A DNA stretch of 64,000 nucleotides from an uncultured bacterium. GTDB taxonomy: Bacteria > Planctomycetota > GCA-002687715. Under the pieces are notes generated by a model. That model was not told the origin of the DNA and did no database searches. It worked only from the letters and a program-made list of their open reading frames with translations. Position numbers and translations under genes: made by a program. Every line of letters starts with the position of its first letter. Within the stretch, counting starts at the first letter, position 1. The DNA lies in assembly GCA_902826835.1 (NCBI GenBank), contig CADEGH010000002.1, positions 62,001-126,000 of the forward strand. The letters are read 5' to 3'. Positions 34,439 through 43,832 of the stretch are shown here, in pieces.

Positions 34439-35347
34439 TCAGCCCACCTTGACGGTGATTGGTTGAGAGGCGATGAAGATCGAGCCTTCACGTTCGACCG
34501 CGTACACGAGGTAGAAGACCTGGCCGCTCCCGGGCGTCGATTCCGGCACCAAGATCCGCGGAGCCGGAGCGGCTCCCCCGTCGAGTTGGACCGCGCCGGA
34601 AAAATGGAGGAAGTCCAAGTTCCAAGAGGTTGGCACTGGATGAGTCGTGGAAGCGATACCGATCCCCAAGGCATCATCGTAGTTCGGCACCAGCTTGGTG
34701 CTCGTGTAGATGCGATAAGTCATTCCCTGAAAACCCGCGGCGGTTTGCACGGGGAGTTCCTGGTCGCTGCCCAAAGCGCAGGCCAGGTCCTCGTCTCCGT
34801 TGGCGGTAACCAAGAACTGGGGGAGATTGGGGGCGGCGTCTCCTGCCCCATCGTCGATCCCGTCGTTCGGATTATCCTCTTTGTTGCCGTCCTTCGTCGC
34901 CTCCCAGGTGATAGGGAGTTGCTTCGTCCTGTCGAATTCATCCGGTGACCAAACCAAAGGAATGGTGTAGGTCCCATTCCCGAAGCCTGCCGCGTTGTTG
35001 GCATAGAGGTCGAGCTGGCGACCATTCTGGCTGCGCTCGCGACGCCACGTTTGCTGAGGCACCGTGTCGTCCAATGGTGTCACGGGAACATTGCTTCCGG
35101 TGGTTCCGCCAAGCTTAGGGAAGACGCGCTTCGAAGCCGGCAGAACGTGCAAGTCTTTGAATAGAGTGCCCTCCGGCAGGTTGGAAACCGTCACCGTGAG
35201 GGTGGTGGTCGGCGGATTGACACTCGAGTTCGTGGTCGCGGTCACGGTGACTTGCGGGGCCGGAGGTGGCGGCGGCTGGGCGCCTATCCCCTGCGACCCC
35301 AAAGCTGCCATACTCGTCAAGCAAACTATCCAGGTGAACATTCTCAT
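34439..35347 (-). CDS. Exported hypothetical protein, tandem paralogue B
   Basis: 302 residues from ATG 35347 (GGAG nine bases upstream); this start gives the same length and the same signal-peptide register as paralogue A. An ATG five codons earlier is possible. Signal peptide MRMFTWIVCLTSMAALGSQG, then QPPPPPAPQV and the same beta-rich body. Differences from A cluster in the centre (PITWEATKDGNKEDNPNDGI against GWEATKDGDKENGTTDDL). The LGC of A is LGS here, which argues that both are cleaved by signal peptidase I and are not lipoproteins. Function unknown. Confidence 0.82.
   Translation of the reverse strand: MRMFTWIVCLTSMAALGSQGIGAQPPPPPAPQVTVTATTNSSVNPPTTTLTVTVSNLPEGTLFKDLHVLPASKRVFPKLGGTTGSNVPVTPLDDTVPQQTWRRERSQNGRQLDLYANNAAGFGNGTYTIPLVWSPDEFDRTKQLPITWEATKDGNKEDNPNDGIDDGAGDAAPNLPQFLVTANGDEDLACALGSDQELPVQTAAGFQGMTYRIYTSTKLVPNYDDALGIGIASTTHPVPTSWNLDFLHFSGAVQLDGGAAPAPRILVPESTPGSGQVFYLVYAVEREGSIFIASQPITVKVG
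34512..34834. repeat. 323-bp perfect direct repeat, copy B
   Basis: Second copy of the block at 33469-33791, in the same orientation, inside the upstream paralogue. The first mismatches lie at 33468/34511 and 33792/34835. Confidence 0.95.
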
Positions 35348-35638
35348 AGTTTGAAACTCCATCCCCCAAGACGCTTTCCACTGCCGATTGGGTCAAGAAA
35401 ACGGGAATCCCTGTGAAGTCTTTCGCATTTTTCCGTATCTCCATAGCCAGTCGACCAAATAGTCACGCATTGCACGGACCGCAGGCGGTCATCGTGACTT
35501 GGCGTCGTTCCGGGGCGTGCGCCGCATGTCCAATAACCGTACTGGCGGCGGCGAAAAACTCCTCGTACAAGCGTTCGCGCTCCGCCGTATGCTGTCCCCC
35601 GACGCGGTCGTCCGGCCGCAGAATCTGGAGATGCCTCG

Positions 35639-36475
35639 ATGTTTCGTGCTGGTTTGAGTGCCTGCCTGACCTTGGCCCTGGTGATGGGGGCCTCGGCACA
35701 ACCGACCCTGAATCTCCAGGATCTGACTCTTGGGACCTCCGCTACTCCCCCCTTCGCGTTTCGGGCAATCCCCTTCCACCAGGTGCGGATTCGTCTGACC
35801 GGGTCGGCCCTGGCCCGAACGGTGTTGGCGGCCAGCACCACGCCGGCTCCATCCGGACTGACGTTCAATGGCACGACCGTCGAGGTCGATCCCGCGAACC
35901 TCGTCCTGATTTGGGACGGGATCAGCAATCCGGCGTCACCCATCATTGGCCAAAATGGACTGGTGGAGGTCGTCGTCACGATCCCCTGGCCGGCGCCTAT
36001 CGGTGACCTTTTGTTTATCCAGGCAGCGGTCATCCCCGTCAACGGATTGCCGCAGTTGACCAATGGTTCGATACTCCGCTGGTCGGGGGAGGCGGTGGAC
36101 ACCGTCGAATTCGGGAGCCTGACCACCCACCCCTTAGGCATAGGCGGCGGTGCCCAGTTGATGACCGACGGACCGACCTTCGCGACATTCTGGGGCCTCC
36201 ATGCCGGGCCGACCGCTCTGCCACCCCCCATCGACTTCAATACCAACTTCGTTTACGCACGATTCCTCGGGCAGTATCTCTTCCCCAACATCTGGGTCAC
36301 CGTGGACGAGATGCTCCTGGACCCGGCGCAGGTCTTGCACGTGTACGTCACCCAGCACACCGGCGGGATTCAACCTCCGGCCTCCATCGTTCAGCCCTAT
36401 ATGATCGTCTCGGCGCCCAGGACCCTACTTGGCGCCTCGTACCAAGAGGAACTGCGCCAGGCGATTTACCCGTAG
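35639..36475 (+). CDS. Exported hypothetical protein
   Basis: 278 residues from ATG 35639, GGAG upstream. Signal peptide MFRAGLSACLTLALVMGASA. The mature part is beta-rich and moderately hydrophobic (LTFNGTTVEVDPANLVLIWD, NGLVEVVVTIPWPAPIGDLL, NTNFVYARFLGQYLFPNIWV) and ends with ASYQEELRQAIYP. No known motif. Divergent from paralogue B; the 291 bp between them should hold two promoters, but I cannot point to boxes. Followed 83 bp later by the ASPIC/UnbV gene on the same strand. Confidence 0.72.
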   Translation: MFRAGLSACLTLALVMGASAQPTLNLQDLTLGTSATPPFAFRAIPFHQVRIRLTGSALARTVLAASTTPAPSGLTFNGTTVEVDPANLVLIWDGISNPASPIIGQNGLVEVVVTIPWPAPIGDLLFIQAAVIPVNGLPQLTNGSILRWSGEAVDTVEFGSLTTHPLGIGGGAQLMTDGPTFATFWGLHAGPTALPPPIDFNTNFVYARFLGQYLFPNIWVTVDEMLLDPAQVLHVYVTQHTGGIQPPASIVQPYMIVSAPRTLLGASYQEELRQAIYP

Positions 36476-36558
36476 AAACCGCGCCGCCCCCTCACGGAAT
36501 CGCGGCCGCCCGGGTAGGCTCGCGCCACTGTTCCTCCAAACCTTCCGTGAGGCTCCGA

Positions 36559-38439
36559 ATGTCCTACCCCCCGTGGCGCACCCTCGGCGCGGTGCTCGTC
36601 CTGAGCGCGGCCCTCCCTCTTTGCGGTCAGACCTTCACCGACCAGGCCACGGCGCTCGGATGGCCCAACTCGAACGATGCCACGCGCGGCCTCGGCTGGG
36701 CCGACTACGACGGGGATGGAGATTTCGACGTTTACCTCCAAAACCAAGGCTCGAACAGCCGCCTCCTCCGCAATGACGGCGGGGTCTTCGTCAACCAGAC
36801 GTTGCCGATGCTCGTGAGCCACGCCTCGAGTGGCTGGTCCTGCGCCTGGGGCGACTACGACAACGATGGCAAACCGGATCTCTACCTCGGCAATTTCGCG
36901 GGCAACAACCTGTTCCGCAACAACTTTCCCGCGGCCTTCCAAGACGTGTCGCCCACCAACGGCACCGGGGACAACACCTTCGCCCAAAGCGTCCTGTGGG
37001 TCGACCACGACCGGGACGGGGATCTCGATCTCTACTTGACCAAAGAGTTCGACCCGCACCGGTTCTTCCAGAACCAGGGCGACGGGAACTTCGTCGACAT
37101 CACCGCTCAAACCGGACTCGGCGATGTCCAATCGCACAGCTACGGAGTGAGCTTCGGGGACTTCGACCAAGATTCCGATCCCGACATCTTCGTCTCCACC
37201 TGCGGCGCGGGCACGATCAACCGACTGTTCCGCAACAACCAAGCGAACGGCGGTGGCCTCGCCTACACGGAAATCGCGGCCGCGGCGGGTGTGAACTACA
37301 CCCCCAACACCTACGGAGCCGAGTGGGTCGACCTCGATGACGACGGAGACTTGGATCTCTTTGTCGTCGGCGCCTCCGGGGAACCCAACCATCTCTATCG
37401 CAACGACGGCGTCCTCCCGATGGTCGACATCGCGGTAGCCGCCGGAGTAGCCGGTCCGCTCGCCGCTGGCCACGGTTGCGATTCGGGGGACATCGACAAC
37501 GACGGCCGCATCGATCTCTTCGTGCACGATCGGAGCGGTCCGAGCCGCTGGTATCGCAATCTCGGCAACCTCCAGTTTGTCGATGTGCCCAGCGCGAACG
37601 GAGCCGCCAACCCGACTGGCGGCGGCTACGACTGTGCTCTCGTGGACTACGACAACGACGGCGACCTTGACATCCACGTCGCGACGGACAGCCGCGACCG
37701 GCTCTACCGCAGCAGCGGCAACTCGAATCACTGGTTGCAAGTCGTCCCGGTTGGAACTAAGGACAACCGGGCCGGGATCGGCGCCCGGATCGAAATCCAA
37801 GTCGGCAACCAAACTCAGTACCGCACGTTCCAGAACAGCGCGGGGGCCTTTTCGCAGAATCTCTTGCCCGCGCATTTCGGTCTCGGATCCGCCACCGTGG
37901 TGAATGTCCTGCGCATTCGCTGGCTCGACGGCACCGTCGACACGATTACCAACCTCCCCGCGGATCAACGGGTCGTGTTTCAACAAACCTCGGGAGTAGC
38001 GGCCACCTATCTCGCCGGGCTCGGCTGTCCGAACGGGAGCGGACTCGCTCCCACCCTCACCTCGGTAGCCTTACCAGTCCTCGGCAGCCCCGCCTTTGCC
38101 TTGATCGTGGACAACGTCGCGCCCTTCTCCCTCGTTTCCATCTGGATCGCCGCGGGCTTTTCGTCGCCGGCCATCGACCTCGGAAACAACTGTTACCTCC
38201 AACTCGATTTGACGAGTGCGCTCGCGTTCCAACAGGCCGGACTGAATCCCCTCTTCGCCGGAAATGCCAATCCCGGCGGGGTGTTTGGTGGGCAACTGCC
38301 GATTCCCGACGACTATCGCCTGGCCGGCCTCATCCTCCCGGTGCAAGCGATCGTGTTCGATACGACGGCGCCACCGCTTCCGGGTAGCGGCCTGAATCTC
38401 ACCGTCTCCGACACCCTCGCCCTCCAACTCGGCTACTGA
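36559..38439 (+). CDS. Exported FG-GAP/VCBS repeat protein with ASPIC/UnbV domain
   Basis: 626 residues from ATG 36559, with GAGG six bases upstream; a GTG at 36547 is an alternative. Signal peptide WRTLGAVLVLSAALPLCGQ. Residues ~35-400 are a seven-bladed-propeller-type series of Ca-binding repeats (DYDGDGDFDVYL, DYDNDGKPDLYLGN, DHDRDGDLDLYL, DDDGDLDLFVVG, DIDNDGRIDLFVHD, DYDNDGDLDIHVA). The ASPIC/UnbV domain follows (WLQVVPVGTKDNRAGIGARI, LRIRWLDGTVDTITNL). The last ~130 residues (LAGLGCPNGSGLAPTL, LPVQAIVFDTT) are the shared C-terminal module. CRTAC1-like architecture; probably adhesion or surface structure. Its stop overlaps the convergent BatE-like gene by 7 bp. Confidence 0.9.
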   Translation: MSYPPWRTLGAVLVLSAALPLCGQTFTDQATALGWPNSNDATRGLGWADYDGDGDFDVYLQNQGSNSRLLRNDGGVFVNQTLPMLVSHASSGWSCAWGDYDNDGKPDLYLGNFAGNNLFRNNFPAAFQDVSPTNGTGDNTFAQSVLWVDHDRDGDLDLYLTKEFDPHRFFQNQGDGNFVDITAQTGLGDVQSHSYGVSFGDFDQDSDPDIFVSTCGAGTINRLFRNNQANGGGLAYTEIAAAAGVNYTPNTYGAEWVDLDDDGDLDLFVVGASGEPNHLYRNDGVLPMVDIAVAAGVAGPLAAGHGCDSGDIDNDGRIDLFVHDRSGPSRWYRNLGNLQFVDVPSANGAANPTGGGYDCALVDYDNDGDLDIHVATDSRDRLYRSSGNSNHWLQVVPVGTKDNRAGIGARIEIQVGNQTQYRTFQNSAGAFSQNLLPAHFGLGSATVVNVLRIRWLDGTVDTITNLPADQRVVFQQTSGVAATYLAGLGCPNGSGLAPTLTSVALPVLGSPAFALIVDNVAPFSLVSIWIAAGFSSPAIDLGNNCYLQLDLTSALAFQQAGLNPLFAGNANPGGVFGGQLPIPDDYRLAGLILPVQAIVFDTTAPPLPGSGLNLTVSDTLALQLGY

Positions 38440-39143
38440 TTGGCCGGCACGAGCCACAAACTCTCGCTCGTGACCCAGAGCGTGCGCTCGGCCGCCCGCA
38501 CGCGCGCCCATCGTTCGGAGCGTTCCAGGACCGAGACGGTCTCGCCGGCGCGCAATCGGGCCGTCGTACCCGCCGTCAAGTGAGGATCGAGAAAAGCCGC
38601 CGCCCCGGCCTCGCGCACGATCGCGACCTCCTCCGAGAGTTCACCGGGGGCCAGGTGAACTCCGAGCCAGCCCGCACTGCTCAGGGCGATGCACCCAAAC
38701 CCGAGCGCGAGTCGTCCGGGCCGCCTTCGGGCCCCGAAGACAAGAAGAAGTCCCACTGCACTCAGTCCGAGTGCGGGCGCAAATCGGGCGATCGGCGGCC
38801 CCTGCCTCATGGCGAAAATCCACCGATCGAGGCTGGACCCGTCGCCCCGGTCCACGATGCCGAGCGTTCGACGCGCCTCGCGAATTCGCTCGATGAGAAC
38901 TGGATCATCCGGAGCCACTTGTCTTGCCTCGGTCCATCGCGCGATGGCCAGCGCGTGACGCCCCTGACGCAGCGCGCACTGGCCGAGATTGGCGAGCACT
39001 GCCACCCGGTCCACATCCAACCGCTGCAATTGCTCCACCCACGCGGCTTCGGCCTCCGCATAGCGACCCTCGCGGTAAAGCTGCGCGGGGTCCGCGACGG
39101 GAAAAAGCCAGAGCGCGGCGAGAACCGCAGTGAGGCCCGGCAT
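38433..39143 (-). CDS. batE: BatE-like protein: TPR plus SH3-like domain
   Basis: 236 residues from ATG 39143. Signal-like N-terminus (MPGLTAVLAALWLFPVA), TPRs (LYREGRYAEAEAAWVEQLQR, VLANLGQCALRQGRHALAIA), two TM helices in the centre (FAPALGLSAVGLLLVFG, LALGFGCIALSSAGWLGVHL) and a C-terminal bacterial SH3-like segment (LTAGTTARLRAGETVSVLER, WARVRAAERTLWV). Same order as Bacteroides BatE: last gene of the bat operon. Start and the BatD stop overlap by one base (TGATG). Confidence 0.82.
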   Translation of the reverse strand: MPGLTAVLAALWLFPVADPAQLYREGRYAEAEAAWVEQLQRLDVDRVAVLANLGQCALRQGRHALAIARWTEARQVAPDDPVLIERIREARRTLGIVDRGDGSSLDRWIFAMRQGPPIARFAPALGLSAVGLLLVFGARRRPGRLALGFGCIALSSAGWLGVHLAPGELSEEVAIVREAGAAAFLDPHLTAGTTARLRAGETVSVLERSERWARVRAAERTLWVTSESLWLVPANQ

Positions 39144-40576
39144 CACGGATCGCTCCTCGCGACCTGCTGGTCTATCGCAGTGACGAGCGCCGCGACGCGC
39201 TCCGCACTCGGTTGCCAAGTCGGTCCCCCGAAGCGCGCCGCGGTGGCCTCGCGAACCCACCGGTCCGCCTCCTCCGCCTCCGCCATCGACACTCCGGCCG
39301 CCAGCAATCGCGAACGGAAGTGCGGGTCCACGACCGCCGACTCGGTGATCCGCAGGCGATGCGCGAGAAACGTGATCCAGGCGGGGGCGAAGCCTCGCAC
39401 CCGCGCATCCGCCGCGAAGCACCGCCGCGCGCGGTGGGCCCTCCGAATCCCGGGCCACGATTTTTCGCGCCACCGCTCGTGCTGCCACCACATCACGATC
39501 CCCGCGAAAAACCACGGCAGAGCCGCCAGCGCGACCCTCCAACTCCGCGGAATGCCCGCGCGGACCCGCCGACTCGACGATCCGAGTTCGGTCGGCCAAA
39601 TCTCGGAAGAGGACGCCTCGGCGACGACCGCGTCCCCAACAGTCGGAGCGGGTTTGGGGAGTCCGGCAATCGCTAACGGGATGGATGCGGTCCGCAGTTC
39701 CCGATACCCAGCCGGCGGCGTGGGATCGAACACGGGAATGACCACTCCGGGAAACTCCGGAGTCGCGTCGGCCTCCACCAAGAAGTCGTAGCGGAAGACC
39801 ACCGAGTCATTGGACCGAAGCTCGGAGACTCCGAGCCGGTGCCAGGCCTCGAGTTCGGGAAGGGCGGGCGCTTGCAGCGCTTCGAGCGCGCCACGGCCGC
39901 GGAATTCGAGGTGCCATTGCAGCGTGTCCCCGACCCGCAATTCCGCCGATTCCACCCGCGCACTCAATTGGTATTGACCCACGATCGGCGGACTCGGGCT
40001 TCGGGGCGGAGGTGGCGGCAGCGCTTTCACCCTCAGCGACCTGGCGGTTCCGAGCGCTCCGAACTCGCGGCGGTCCAGCGGCACGCGCCCCCCCAGCAAG
40101 TCGGCTCGAAACCTCGTCGCCCACGCCCCGCGCAGACTCGGAGCGGCGAGTTCCACCTCGCCTTCCGCGGTCGGGATCACCGGCCGCACGAGCGAGTAGA
40201 CGCGGTAGCGCCGCCCATCGCGCTCTTCCGTCGGTCCCTCCGTCACCTCCGCGGCTTGGTCTTCGAGCACGAGGGTGAGCGACGGCAGCGTCGAGACGGG
40301 TGGCGCCACCCGCGCTGACCAAACCAAACTTGGCGGCAGCGTCCGCAGGAAGGGAGCGCGCAATTGCACTCCGAGTTCGTGATCGCGGCGGAACAAGGGC
40401 ACTCCGCGTTCCTCGTACACCCCTTCTTCGAGGCCGATGCGCAGGGTGATCGGTACCCATTCGCCGACATAGACCTCCTGGCGCTCGATGGCGATCTCGA
40501 CTAACGCCGCGGGCGGCTCCCCTTCGGTCTGGGCCGCGAGGGCCGAAGCGCAAATCAGAAGGAGCGCAATTCTCAA
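39143..40576 (-). CDS. batD: BatD-like protein (oxygen tolerance family)
   Basis: 477 residues from TTG 40576, the only start that gives a signal peptide (RIALLLICASALAAQ); it overlaps the preceding TGA as TTGA. The BatD pattern is clear: an exported series of Ig-like beta domains (ERQEVYVGEWVPITLRIGL, SARVESAELRVGDTLQWHLE, EFPGVVIPVFDPTPPAGYRE), a TM helix (VALAALPWFFAGIVMWWQ) and a cytoplasmic helical tail (AHRLRITESAVVDPHFRSRL). Belongs to the bat cluster with BatA/B VWA proteins. Confidence 0.87.
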   Translation of the reverse strand: MRIALLLICASALAAQTEGEPPAALVEIAIERQEVYVGEWVPITLRIGLEEGVYEERGVPLFRRDHELGVQLRAPFLRTLPPSLVWSARVAPPVSTLPSLTLVLEDQAAEVTEGPTEERDGRRYRVYSLVRPVIPTAEGEVELAAPSLRGAWATRFRADLLGGRVPLDRREFGALGTARSLRVKALPPPPPRSPSPPIVGQYQLSARVESAELRVGDTLQWHLEFRGRGALEALQAPALPELEAWHRLGVSELRSNDSVVFRYDFLVEADATPEFPGVVIPVFDPTPPAGYRELRTASIPLAIAGLPKPAPTVGDAVVAEASSSEIWPTELGSSSRRVRAGIPRSWRVALAALPWFFAGIVMWWQHERWREKSWPGIRRAHRARRCFAADARVRGFAPAWITFLAHRLRITESAVVDPHFRSRLLAAGVSMAEAEEADRWVREATAARFGGPTWQPSAERVAALVTAIDQQVARSDP

Positions 40577-41310
40577 AGGCCCTGCCCCGCTCCCGGCGCC
40601 CGCCGATTCTGTTCCGCGCGGCGAACTTTCCGCCGCTCTTTTTCCTTGGCCGCGAGGCGATCCAGAACTTCTTGAAGCTCGAGCGCGGAGAGAGGGCGCG
40701 AACTCGCTTCGGGAGGTGTGGCTTCCACTTCCTCCTCGCCCGGCGGATTCTCGTCGGGCGGCGGTGGCGGTGGCTCTCCCTTCGGTTGATTGCTCTCCGC
40801 CTCGGATCGCAAGAGCTCGAGCCGGGCCAATTCGCGCGCGCAGCGCTCCGCGTTGCGACGGGCGGCCGGATCGTCCTCGCGGGCGACCACACTCTTCCAA
40901 GCTTCGAAGGCGCGCTTGACTTCGGAAATCACCAAGTCGAAGGCCTGGGGCGGGGCCCCGGGTCGCAGGGTCTCGATTTCGGCCCGCCGCGAGCGGGCCC
41001 ACGCGGCTTCCCCGAACAGGAAATCCCGATCGGCATAGAAATTCCCGCCCCCGCGCGCAGCCGCCCACTCGGCGGCGCTCTCGGCGCCCCGCTCATCTCC
41101 GGTCGCGAGGCGCGCCCGCGCCAAGTTGAGGAGCCACCCGGCCGAGACCCCCTGCGGATCGGCCTGAACGTGCTCCGCCATCGTCGAGGCTGCCGCCGCA
41201 AAGTTGCCCCCGGCGTACAGCGCCGCGGCCTCCGCGGAATCGCGGTGGCAACCGCCGAGGGCGACGAGACTCGCGAGCAGGATCATCGACCAGGGCCGCA
41301 TGCGACCCAT
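40573..41310 (-). CDS. BatC-like TPR lipoprotein
   Basis: About 245 residues; starts at 41310, 41301 or 41286 are all possible (41286 would make an ATGA overlap with batB, but the longer forms carry the basic n-region expected of a lipoprotein). Lipobox LVALGGC, then TPR-like helices (AALYAGGNFAAAASTMAEHV, LARARLATGDERGAESAAEW), a Pro/Glu-rich spacer (GEPPPPPPDENPPGEEEVEA) and a Lys/Arg tail (LDRLAAKEKERRKVRRAEQ). Position between batB and batD fits BatC. Probably anchored in a membrane facing the periplasm. Confidence 0.75.
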   Translation of the reverse strand: MGRMRPWSMILLASLVALGGCHRDSAEAAALYAGGNFAAAASTMAEHVQADPQGVSAGWLLNLARARLATGDERGAESAAEWAAARGGGNFYADRDFLFGEAAWARSRRAEIETLRPGAPPQAFDLVISEVKRAFEAWKSVVAREDDPAARRNAERCARELARLELLRSEAESNQPKGEPPPPPPDENPPGEEEVEATPPEASSRPLSALELQEVLDRLAAKEKERRKVRRAEQNRRAPGAGQGL

Positions 41311-42266
41311 TCTAGGGCCATTCCGAGCAGCGCCAAAAGCAGGAGCGCGTTTTGCCAGGAGAAGCGCGGCCCGCCGGTGGATTCCGCCGCGTCCACGCGA
41401 TTCTCGCCCCGAAGGAGCGACGCTAGGGCATCGATGTCGGCATGCCCGTCGCGGGACTCGCCACCACCAGATTCGGCCAAACGGCGAAGCGGCTCGGGAT
41501 CGGCGACCACCACCACGTCGTTTCCGCGGGAGTCCTTGAGAAACTCCGAGCCCCCCTCGGTGGGCAGGGCGATCTTGCCGCCCGCCTGTGTCCCGAAGTG
41601 GATTGTGTCGATGCGGAGGCCCGCCTGGGCCAAAGCTCGGGCGGTTTCGACTCCCCGCCCGGAGGGATCCTCACCATCCGAGAGCAAGACGATGCGGGCC
41701 CCTGAATCGACCTCACCACCTAAAGCCTCCCGAGCCCGTTCGAGGGCGGCGGGGAGGTCGGTCCCCCCCTTCGCGATCAGGGAATCGTCGACCTCCTCCA
41801 GCACGCGCCGGAAGGCCTGGACATCGCGCGTCCGCGGGAGATGGAGGCGCGCCTCCCCGGCGTACACCACGAGGCCGAGCCGCAAGGACAGCGGAGCCTC
41901 GAGGAGCAGTTCGATCGCGCGCTTGGCGCGACCTAGTCGACTGGGGCTTTCGTCGCGTGCGAGCATCGACCGCGAAACATCGAGGACGAGGATCACGTCG
42001 GTCGCGGACGCTGCTTGTGATCGCCGCGACCCGCCGGGCTCGAGGACGGCAATCGCCAGCGCGATCGCCGCCAATCCGGCCAGGGCTCCGCGGAGGCGGC
42101 GTCGCCAGCTTGAGCGCCCGTGCCAGAGTTCGAGGGCCCGCGGACCGAGTTCGGCCCGAAGCGCGGATTCGTTACGACGGGAGCGCCAGACGAGCCACAG
42201 TGCGCCCAAGCCCACCACGCCGGCCAGTGGCCACCATTCCGGATTATCGAAGCCGACTCGAGACAT
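41283..42266 (-). CDS. batB: BatB-like VWA membrane protein
   Basis: 327 residues. N-terminal TM (WWPLAGVVGLGALWLVW), basic loop (RSRRNESALRAELGPRALEL), second TM (LAGLAAIALAIAVLEPGG), then a VWA domain with MIDAS DVSRSMLARDE (96-106), GLVVYAGEARLHLPRTRD, AKGGTDLPAALERAREALGG and LLSDGEDPSGRGVETA; C-terminal TM (NALLLLALLGMALEWVAC). Intact MIDAS suggests metal-dependent protein binding. ATG 42266 overlaps the batA stop by one base. Confidence 0.92.
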   Translation of the reverse strand: MSRVGFDNPEWWPLAGVVGLGALWLVWRSRRNESALRAELGPRALELWHGRSSWRRRLRGALAGLAAIALAIAVLEPGGSRRSQAASATDVILVLDVSRSMLARDESPSRLGRAKRAIELLLEAPLSLRLGLVVYAGEARLHLPRTRDVQAFRRVLEEVDDSLIAKGGTDLPAALERAREALGGEVDSGARIVLLSDGEDPSGRGVETARALAQAGLRIDTIHFGTQAGGKIALPTEGGSEFLKDSRGNDVVVVADPEPLRRLAESGGGESRDGHADIDALASLLRGENRVDAAESTGGPRFSWQNALLLLALLGMALEWVACGPGR

Positions 42267-43273
42267 CACGGCCACGTCCTCCAGACCGTAGCCGCGAGCA
42301 ACTGGGCCCCTCCGAACGCGAGCAGCGCTGCCAGAACAAATCCGAATGTCCACGCCTCGACCCGGAAACGAGCCTCGGTCAGTGGAGACTTTTCGAGGCC
42401 GTCGATGTGGGCGTAAATCTCCCGAAGCGCCTCCGCGTCGGTGGCCTCGTAGAAGCGACCCTGCGTCGTCTCCGCCGCCTTGCGCAGCGCGGTGGTGTCC
42501 AGGGGCACCAGGTTGCGTTCGGCGTCGAGGGTGCCCTTGCCCACCACGATCGTCATCACCCGCACTTCCCACTCGCGCGCCAAGGCGGCGGCTCGATCGG
42601 GAGTGATTTCGCGCGGCGCATCCGCCTGGGCCACGTTTTCCGCCCCATCTGAGAGGAGCACGACCACCCGCGAAGTGGATTCCGCGGCGCGCAGAGCTCG
42701 CACCGCCATGGCCAACGCGGCTCCGATCCCGGTTGCATCTTCCGGGCCGTCGCTCGCGACCGGCGACAACTCACGGATCATCGTCTGGAGTGCCGCGTGG
42801 TCGAGCGTCAAGGGACAGCGGAGGTCCGGGTAGCGAGCGTAAGTCACGAGCCCGATGCGATCGGAGCTGCGCCGGGCCACGAACTCGCGCGCGGCGTCCT
42901 TGGCCACGTCAAGGCGGGTGCGGGCGGCATCGAGATCCTGCGCCAGCATCGACGACGACAGGTCCATCACGAGCACGAGATCGATGCCCTCGGTCGTACG
43001 CGAGAGCGGGACGATGCGCGCCGGAGAGGTGAGCGCCAGGACTGCCGCGGTCATGGCGAAGAGACGCAGAAGCGCGGGGATCCAGCGGGAGCGAATCCGC
43101 CAGGAATTTGCCGTGGGTTCGGCCGACAGGGCCCGGCGGAGCGGGATGGCGAGCGCAAAATCGACGCTCGACGGCTGGGCGCGACGACGGAGAAACTCAC
43201 CCACCGGCAAGAGCAGGAGGAGCCACAACCACGCGGGGTCGAGCAGAGTGAGGCCGAGCGAAGGGATGGTCAA
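42266..43273 (-). CDS. batA: BatA-like VWA membrane protein
   Basis: 335 residues; start appears to be TTG 43273, four bases after the stop of the SRPBCC gene. N-terminal TM (LDPAWLWLLLLLPVGEFL), second TM (RLFAMTAAVLALTSPAR), VWA domain with MIDAS DLSSSMLAQD (104-113), DRIGLVTYARYPDLRCPLTL, DATGIGAALAMAVRALR and VVVLLSDGAENVAQAD, and a C-terminal TM (FGFVLAALLAFGGAQLLAAT). Partner of BatB in the aerotolerance-type complex. Confidence 0.92.
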   Translation of the reverse strand: MTIPSLGLTLLDPAWLWLLLLLPVGEFLRRRAQPSSVDFALAIPLRRALSAEPTANSWRIRSRWIPALLRLFAMTAAVLALTSPARIVPLSRTTEGIDLVLVMDLSSSMLAQDLDAARTRLDVAKDAAREFVARRSSDRIGLVTYARYPDLRCPLTLDHAALQTMIRELSPVASDGPEDATGIGAALAMAVRALRAAESTSRVVVLLSDGAENVAQADAPREITPDRAAALAREWEVRVMTIVVGKGTLDAERNLVPLDTTALRKAAETTQGRFYEATDAEALREIYAHIDGLEKSPLTEARFRVEAWTFGFVLAALLAFGGAQLLAATVWRTWP

Positions 43274-43277
43274 TAGA

Positions 43278-43727
43278 TCAGGGTTTTCTTTCGGCGGCCA
43301 ACGCGAGGCTCTCGAGATCCTGGGCGCACATCTTACCCATCGACTTGACCATCGGCCGCATGAGGAACGACATCACCTTCGCGAGGAAGGTGAGTGGCTC
43401 CGCGGTGAAGCTCAGTTCGACGTCGGTTCCGTCGTCTTTCGGCGAGAACAGGAACACCGACTCGTAGCGACATCCGCAGCTCGTGCAACCCAGGCGATAG
43501 CTCCGCGGAGGGTCGAAGGCGGTGACCTCCATGGTCTCGGTCGCCTCCTTTTTGAACATCACCCGGGTCTCACGAAACTTCGTCCCGATGCGCACCGGCC
43601 CGGGAGTGAGCATCTCCACGCGCTTGATCGCGGGAACGACGGCGGGGGCATCGGCGAAATTCGACGCCAGCGCGAACACCCGCTCGGGCGGGGCCGCGAC
43701 GAAACGGCGGGTCGAGAACTGGATCAT
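43278..43727 (-). CDS. SRPBCC-fold (polyketide cyclase/CoxG-like) protein
   Basis: 149 residues from ATG 43727 with GGAG upstream. MIQFSTRRFVAAPPERVFAL and ASNFADAPAVVPAIKRVEML are the typical START/SRPBCC opening; TPGPVRIGTKFRETRVMF and KDDGTDVELSFTAEPLTF complete the helix-grip fold. CTSCGC in the middle holds three Cys and is unusual for the family. It ends five bases before batA and is probably transcribed with the bat genes. A ligand-binding role is likely; the ligand is unknown. Confidence 0.83.
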   Translation of the reverse strand: MIQFSTRRFVAAPPERVFALASNFADAPAVVPAIKRVEMLTPGPVRIGTKFRETRVMFKKEATETMEVTAFDPPRSYRLGCTSCGCRYESVFLFSPKDDGTDVELSFTAEPLTFLAKVMSFLMRPMVKSMGKMCAQDLESLALAAERKP

Positions 43728-43832
43728 CGGAGGGCTCCGGGGGACAGGCGAGCCGATCATACTGAAGAGCCGGGCCCTCCCCTCGGCTAACACCCGGGAG
43801 ACGGGGCCGTCCTCACCTCCGGAGGTTTCAAC

